Both the position numbers and the translations under genes were made by a program. From assembly GCA_003223255.1 (NCBI GenBank), contig QHYJ01000072.1, forward strand, positions 17,300 to 81,299: a DNA stretch of 64,000 nucleotides, written 5' to 3'. Source of the stretch: Acidobacteriota bacterium. GTDB taxonomy: Bacteria; Acidobacteriota; Terriglobia; Acidiferrales; UBA7541. Positions 63,427 through 64,000 of the stretch are shown piece by piece; position 1 is the stretch's first letter, and each line of letters opens with the position of its first letter. Below the pieces are notes generated by a model. It had not been told where the DNA came from. It made no database searches and was given only the letters and a program-made list of their open reading frames with translations.

Positions 63427-63846
63427 TCAAGGGCAGCAAGGACCGCCGTCCCTTCCTCTGCACTCCATCCCGTTAAAAAATACAGATGCCCACCTGCAGT
63501 CAACTAAACATAACCACCTGATCGGAATCCGCAGGAACGCTGAACAATCGATGGTCGAACCGAGAATTTCGAGCGTGACCCGATGGATCCTGGCTGGCAT
63601 CGATCCCGATAGCCCAGTCAGAGTGATCAACCTACCACGCATTAAATCGAGCCCGATCGACTTCGCGCGGTTCCCATTGAACAACAAATATGTTGCGCCC
63701 GTATCGACGATGGCTAGTAGATCTTCGGCGCCTTGAGGACCAATAACGCCCACTGGCAGCGCCGGAAACAGAACACTCGGATCAAGGCCCGGAACAGACC
63801 TATATTGGAATTCGCTGTCAAAGGAAACCGTAAACGGTGAGCTCAT
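63427..63846 (-). CDS. Retropepsin-like aspartic protease domain protein, possibly with shifted C-terminus
   Basis: This is a 139-residue protein with the aspartic protease strand DLLAIVDTGATYLLFNGNRAKSIGLDL (catalytic D-T-G), followed by LSGSMPARIHRVTLEILG. Single-domain retropepsins of this kind act as dimers. The last 30 residues are cysteine- and proline-rich and do not look like the family. A frameshift near 63500-63530 is possible. Its start ATG overlaps the stop of the upstream gene (ATGA). Confidence 0.6.
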   Translation of the reverse strand: MSSPFTVSFDSEFQYRSVPGLDPSVLFPALPVGVIGPQGAEDLLAIVDTGATYLLFNGNRAKSIGLDLMRGRLITLTGLSGSMPARIHRVTLEILGSTIDCSAFLRIPIRWLCLVDCRWASVFFNGMECRGRDGGPCCP

Positions 63847-64000
63847 ATACCCATGAAGGCTGTTTCATTTGATTCCGGGACAAAAACGATGAAGGGCCGT
63901 ACGATCCCTGCTCGATTCGCTTTGTCTCTTGCACTTTCGTAGCTGGAATCATTGGCGATAAGCTCATTTCCCTCGACCACGATCCACTTCCCCGCAAACT
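63843..64000 (-). CDS. DUF5678-like small protein (partial, N-terminus off the window)
   Basis: The frame enters from the right edge and reads FAGKWIVVEGNELIAND, SYESARDKANRAGI and RPFIVFVPE to a stop at 63843-63845. It matches the DUF5678 pattern 'Y-x-G-K-W-V ... I-A ... S ... A ... P'. Such genes often precede aspartic-protease genes as pairs of unknown function. It overlaps the retropepsin start by 4 bases. Confidence 0.65.
   Translation of the reverse strand, partial: FAGKWIVVEGNELIANDSSYESARDKANRAGIVRPFIVFVPESNETAFMGI

Overview
This window looks like a chromosomal segment of a soil Acidobacteriota (Terriglobia-like) genome. The grounds are a roughly 1,200-residue Oar-type TonB-dependent receptor with an N-terminal carboxypeptidase-regulatory domain, PilZ/HEAT/TPR-rich signalling genes, GC-rich coding sequence and frequent TTG/GTG starts. 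This placement is an inference; there is no rRNA or other universal marker in the window. No tRNA, rRNA or CRISPR array was seen. Layout, left to right: (1) 1-1452, toxin-antitoxin debris: a partial Phd/YefM antitoxin and an MNT nucleotidyltransferase / HEPN pair whose HEPN gene is frameshifted. (2) 2508-3240, the 5' part of a group II intron without its reverse transcriptase; a matching domain V-VI lies 16 kb away at 19458-19533. (3) 3492-19440, a signalling and exopolysaccharide block: an XRE regulator; a leftward operon of a secreted repeat peptide and membrane proteins; PilZ proteins; a hybrid histidine kinase; a broken receiver-PilZ gene; an NtrC-type regulator; a receiver-GGDEF protein; and a TPR/beta-barrel, HEAT and GT2 glycosyltransferase operon. 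Four near-identical palindromes (TTGTTCGG-N4-CCRAACAR) sit in the two divergent intergenic regions of this block. (4) 19903-63082, a large catabolic island for lignin-derived aromatics. Within the catabolic island, 19903-30678 matches the logic of the known bacterial acetovanillone / 4-hydroxyacetophenone route: PEP-synthase-like phosphotransferase pair, three-subunit biotin carboxylase, HAD phosphatase, feruloyl-CoA-synthase-like ligase and an amidohydrolase resembling aryl-beta-ketoacyl-CoA hydrolase, with a MarR regulator. 30781-35933 is a tetrahydrofolate-dependent O-demethylase (LigM/DesA family), a type I extradiol dioxygenase and a gallate lower pathway (GalB-, LigK- and GalD-like). 36007-47775 carries a GMC oxidoreductase (broken), pcaB, a gutted pcaD, pcaC, a PQQ dehydrogenase with a lanthanide-type signature, an MFS transporter, a short MetE-like protein and protocatechuate 3,4-dioxygenase (pcaHG). 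48008-61384 is an HxlR-linked locus: a saccharopine-dehydrogenase-like reductase, CoA ligase, stand-alone lipoyl protein, E1 alpha/beta, a MidA-like protein, a second MetE-like protein, a damaged methylenetetrahydrofolate reductase and a TonB receptor. The two ends of this locus share a promoter/operator. A benzoylformate decarboxylase and a small retropepsin pair close the window. Working hypothesis: side chains of G- and S-type lignin monomers are removed to give vanillate/syringate, methyl groups go to tetrahydrofolate and are recycled by MetE-like and MTHFR proteins, and the rings are cleaved by PcaGH or a gallate-type dioxygenase. An unusual number of genes (HEPN, receiver-PilZ, GMC, pcaD, MTHFR) carry frameshifts or internal deletions, which points either to genuine decay or to assembly error.
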